NCBI GenBank assembly: GCA_037176905.1
Contig: JBBBWG010007569.1
Location: 4,081 to 25,081, forward strand
Direction: 5' to 3'
DNA from: Azolla pinnata
Taxonomy: Eukaryota > Streptophyta > Polypodiopsida > Salviniales > Salviniaceae
DNA length: 21,001 nt
The notes under the pieces were generated by a model, which was not told where the DNA came from, did not search any database, and saw nothing but the letters and a program-made list of their open reading frames with translations. Of this stretch, positions 19,421 to 21,001 are shown piece after piece (within the stretch, counting starts at the first letter, position 1; the number at the start of each line of letters is the position of its first letter). The position numbers were made by a program, and so were the translations under genes.

Positions 19421-20490
19421 TCATTAGATTCTCAAATTTATATGAAAGTCCAAAAAAGAATTAAAGTTCCAGAAGAAACAAAACTTTGATTGCAAAGATC
19501 ATTATATGGGTTAAAACAATCTAGTAAAACGTGGTATAACAGGCTAAGTGAATTTCTAGTAGGAAAAGTATTCATTAAGAATGATAATTGTCCTCGCGTA
19601 TTCATTAGAAAATTAGAACGAGGTTTCTGCATTATTTTTGTATATGTGGATGATCTGAATATCATTGGGAATACTGAGGACATAAAGGAAACTAGTTCTT
19701 ATCTAAAGACAAAGTTCAAAATGAAAGAATTAGGTAAGACAAAATATTGTATTGGCTTGCAGGTTGAACATAGCCCTGAAGGAATATTAGTACACCAGTC
19801 TACATATATCAAGAAGATATTAGAGAAATTTAATATGAAATATTCATATCCAACTAGAACTCCCATGATTTCTTGTTGTAGAGAATGATCCATTTAGACT
19901 AAAGGAAGACAATGAAAAATTATAAGGACCTTAATGTCCATATTTAAACGGCATAGAAACATTAATGTACCTTGCGAATGATACTAGACCTGATATTGCG
20001 TTTGTTATTAATCTCCAAGCAAGATTCAGTCTCCGACCAAAAGGCATTTGACTGGCATCAAACAAATCTTTCGTTATTTATGTGGTACTCAAGATCTTGG
20101 TTTATTCTTTAAGCAAAATCAAGACCCGACCATAGTGGGATATGCAAATGTTAGATATCTGTCAGAACCCCACAAAGCATTGTCACAAACTGGGTATGTG
20201 TTTCTTTCTGGTGGTACAACCATATCATGAAAATCGACAAAGCAGATGATGGTGGCAACATCAACTAACCACTCAGAGATTATAACTTTATTTGAAGAAA
20301 CTAAAGAATGTGTATGGTTGAGAAGAGTAGTACACCATGTACAAAATACATGTGGGCTAAATACGACTTCTACACCAACTATTATTTATAAAGATAATTT
20401 TGCTTGTGTTGCACAAATACAAACCGGATATGTGAAAATAAGTCTTATGAAGTATATATCACCGAACTTCTTCTATATGCATGAATTGTA
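19371..20490 (+). pseudogene. Degenerate Copia reverse transcriptase-RNase H relic
   Basis: Plus-strand landmarks in order: TAYLYG (19380-19395), QRSLYGLKQS then TWYNRL, the RT active site YVDD intact at 19643-19654, LGKTKYCIGLQVEH, LMYLANDTRPDIAF (about 19960-20005), GIKQIFRYL, and RNase H with GYANVRYLSEPHKA. The catalytic Asp after GYA is Asn (codon 20147-20149). Further on are NHSEII and CVWLRRV. The C-terminal KYISPNFFYMHEL ends at a TAA at 20489-20491. Damage includes the 25-bp duplication, stops at 19487 and 20228 and frame shifts near 19880 and 20042. The wording is that of a common plant Copia lineage. It is non-functional. Confidence 0.9.
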
Positions 20491-20514
20491 AAAGAAAGAA
20501 GAAATTATGATAAC
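20489..20514 (+). promoter_or_regulatory. Polypurine tract before the 3' LTR
   Basis: AAAAGAAAGAAGAAATTATG lies directly after the RNase H end and directly before TGTCATGAATATGG, where a plus-strand priming tract is expected in an LTR element. Confidence 0.55.
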
Positions 20515-20560
20515 TGTCATGAATATGGCAAGTGGAAGTGGTGTCATGAATATGGCAAGT
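20515..20560. repeat. 19-bp direct repeat at the LTR start
   Basis: TGTCATGAATATGGCAAGT occurs at 20515-20533 and 20542-20560 without a mismatch, separated by eight bases. Confidence 0.95.
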
Positions 20561-20620
20561 CAAGACTCAAACCCATGACCTCACGTGACATGGGTCGAGC
20601 TCTTAACCAGTACACCATCC
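20560..20620 (-). mobile_element. tRNA-derived (SINE-like) segment in the LTR
   Basis: On the minus strand, TGGTGTACTGG (20618-20608) fits the pol III A box, followed by GGTTAAGAGC as in a D-arm. AGGTCATGGGTTTGAGTC (20581-20564) resembles the B-box/T-arm. A-to-B spacing is tRNA-like. It contains the palindrome TCACGTGA. It is not a functional tRNA, because the arms do not pair well. Confidence 0.5.
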
Positions 20621-20689
20621 ATTGTAATATGTAAAATATTATACAAAATTCATATATATTCCAGCGAAAGTATATTCTAGATTTCGTTG

Positions 20690-20712
20690 GAACATTCTAG
20701 AAACTTCAGGAG
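20690..20712. promoter_or_regulatory. Heat-shock-element array 1 of the LTR
   Basis: GAAcaTTCtaGAAacTTCagGAG: units start at 20690, 20695, 20700 and 20705 (all perfect) and 20710 (one mismatch), in exact 5-bp phase. This is the consensus bound by heat shock factor trimers. Confidence 0.75.
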
Positions 20713-20724
20713 TACTCCTGTCAG

Positions 20725-20747
20725 GAACACTCTAGAAACTTCAGGAA
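20725..20747. promoter_or_regulatory. Heat-shock-element array 2 of the LTR
   Basis: GAAcaCTCtaGAAacTTCagGAA: units start at 20725, 20730, 20735, 20740 and 20745. Four are perfect and CTC has one mismatch. It is a tandem copy of array 1 (module length about 35 bp, each ending in a GTACTCCTG palindrome half) and ends 17 bp before the TATA box. Confidence 0.75.
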
Positions 20748-20763
20748 GTACTCCTGAGAACAC

Positions 20764-20770
20764 TATAAAA
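20764..20770 (+). promoter_or_regulatory. TATA box of the LTR
   Basis: TATAAAA in CACTATAAAAAGAAGC, directly after the two heat-shock-element arrays. A transcript would start around 20795. Confidence 0.65.
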
Positions 20771-21001
20771 AGAAGCACAAGGCATGATATCAAACCAAAT
20801 CAGTTCAAACTGTTATGAACAATGGAGAGAGCGGGAGAGAGAAAGAGAATGATGATAAGAAATGTATATTATGTGAAGAGAAGGTACAAAAGTAGTTAGG
20901 AGGGTTACGACTGGCGTTGAGCGCCGGGATAATGCATCTGCCTTTCCTTGGTGCTTCCCCGGACGATAGGTAATTTTGAAGTCGAAACGCGTGAGGAATT
21001 G

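Larger units (their letters stand above)
20515..21001 (+). mobile_element. Copia 3' LTR, possibly running off the window
   Basis: It starts with TG after the polypurine tract. U3 contains a 19-bp direct repeat, a tRNA-like segment and two heat-shock-element arrays. TATAAAA lies at 20764-20770, and a purine-rich leader follows from about 20820. No CA end or matching 5' LTR is visible, so the right border is unknown. Confidence 0.6.

Noticed and set aside
20560..20620. Functional tRNA gene
   Set aside because: A- and B-box-like motifs exist but the acceptor, anticodon and T arms do not pair into a cloverleaf.

Overview
This is nuclear DNA from a land plant. Three things show it: multi-exon genes with GT-AG introns that encode plant protein families, plant-type TTTAGGG telomere-like repeats, and decayed plant LTR retrotransposons. 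Many TGCATGCA tracts, modest introns and a dense retroelement graveyard could fit a fern or another non-seed plant. The species cannot be fixed from the sequence, and I hold that guess weakly.

Layout: 1-496 is GC-rich with no recognised gene. 497-1150 is a satellite-like block in which short spacers sit between TTTAGGG runs and CCCTAA runs. 1150-2322 (minus) is a broken Ty3/gypsy gag-protease relic, preceded on the same strand by LTR-like DNA (2323-2830). 2940-3512 is the end of a CACTA transposon. 3513-4865 is unassigned. 4866-5546 is a duplicated and GAA-rich leader in front of gene 1. Gene 1 (5547-11168, plus, nine exons) encodes an equilibrative nucleoside transporter. Its last intron holds a 100-N assembly gap flanked by identical 77-bp sequences. 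11169-13267 is intergenic and dominated by a 650-bp CAT/CAC tract. Gene 2 (13352-15724, plus, six exons) encodes an SPX-RING E3 ubiquitin ligase of the NLA/BAH1 family. It has a TATA box 77 bp upstream, a His8 run in exon 1 and tandem repeats in introns 1 and 2. 15725-17850 holds no recognised gene. 17850-21001 is a mosaic of retroelement pieces: Copia gag-protease (minus), a Ty3-type integrase scrap (plus), and Copia RT-RNase H (plus) followed by a polypurine tract and an LTR.

The two genes are independent. The transporter moves nucleosides across a membrane. The SPX-RING protein is expected to read inositol-pyrophosphate/phosphate status and ubiquitinate transporters. Both gene models were built by hand from splice sites and reading phase, and all phases close.

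The most interesting observation concerns regulation. The LTR at the right edge carries two perfectly phased heat-shock-element arrays (alternating GAA/TTC every 5 bp) just upstream of a TATA box. The LTR-like DNA in front of the unrelated left-hand Ty3 relic carries similar arrays. This resembles the known heat-activated Copia family ONSEN of Brassicaceae and may mark heat-responsive retroelements in this lineage.
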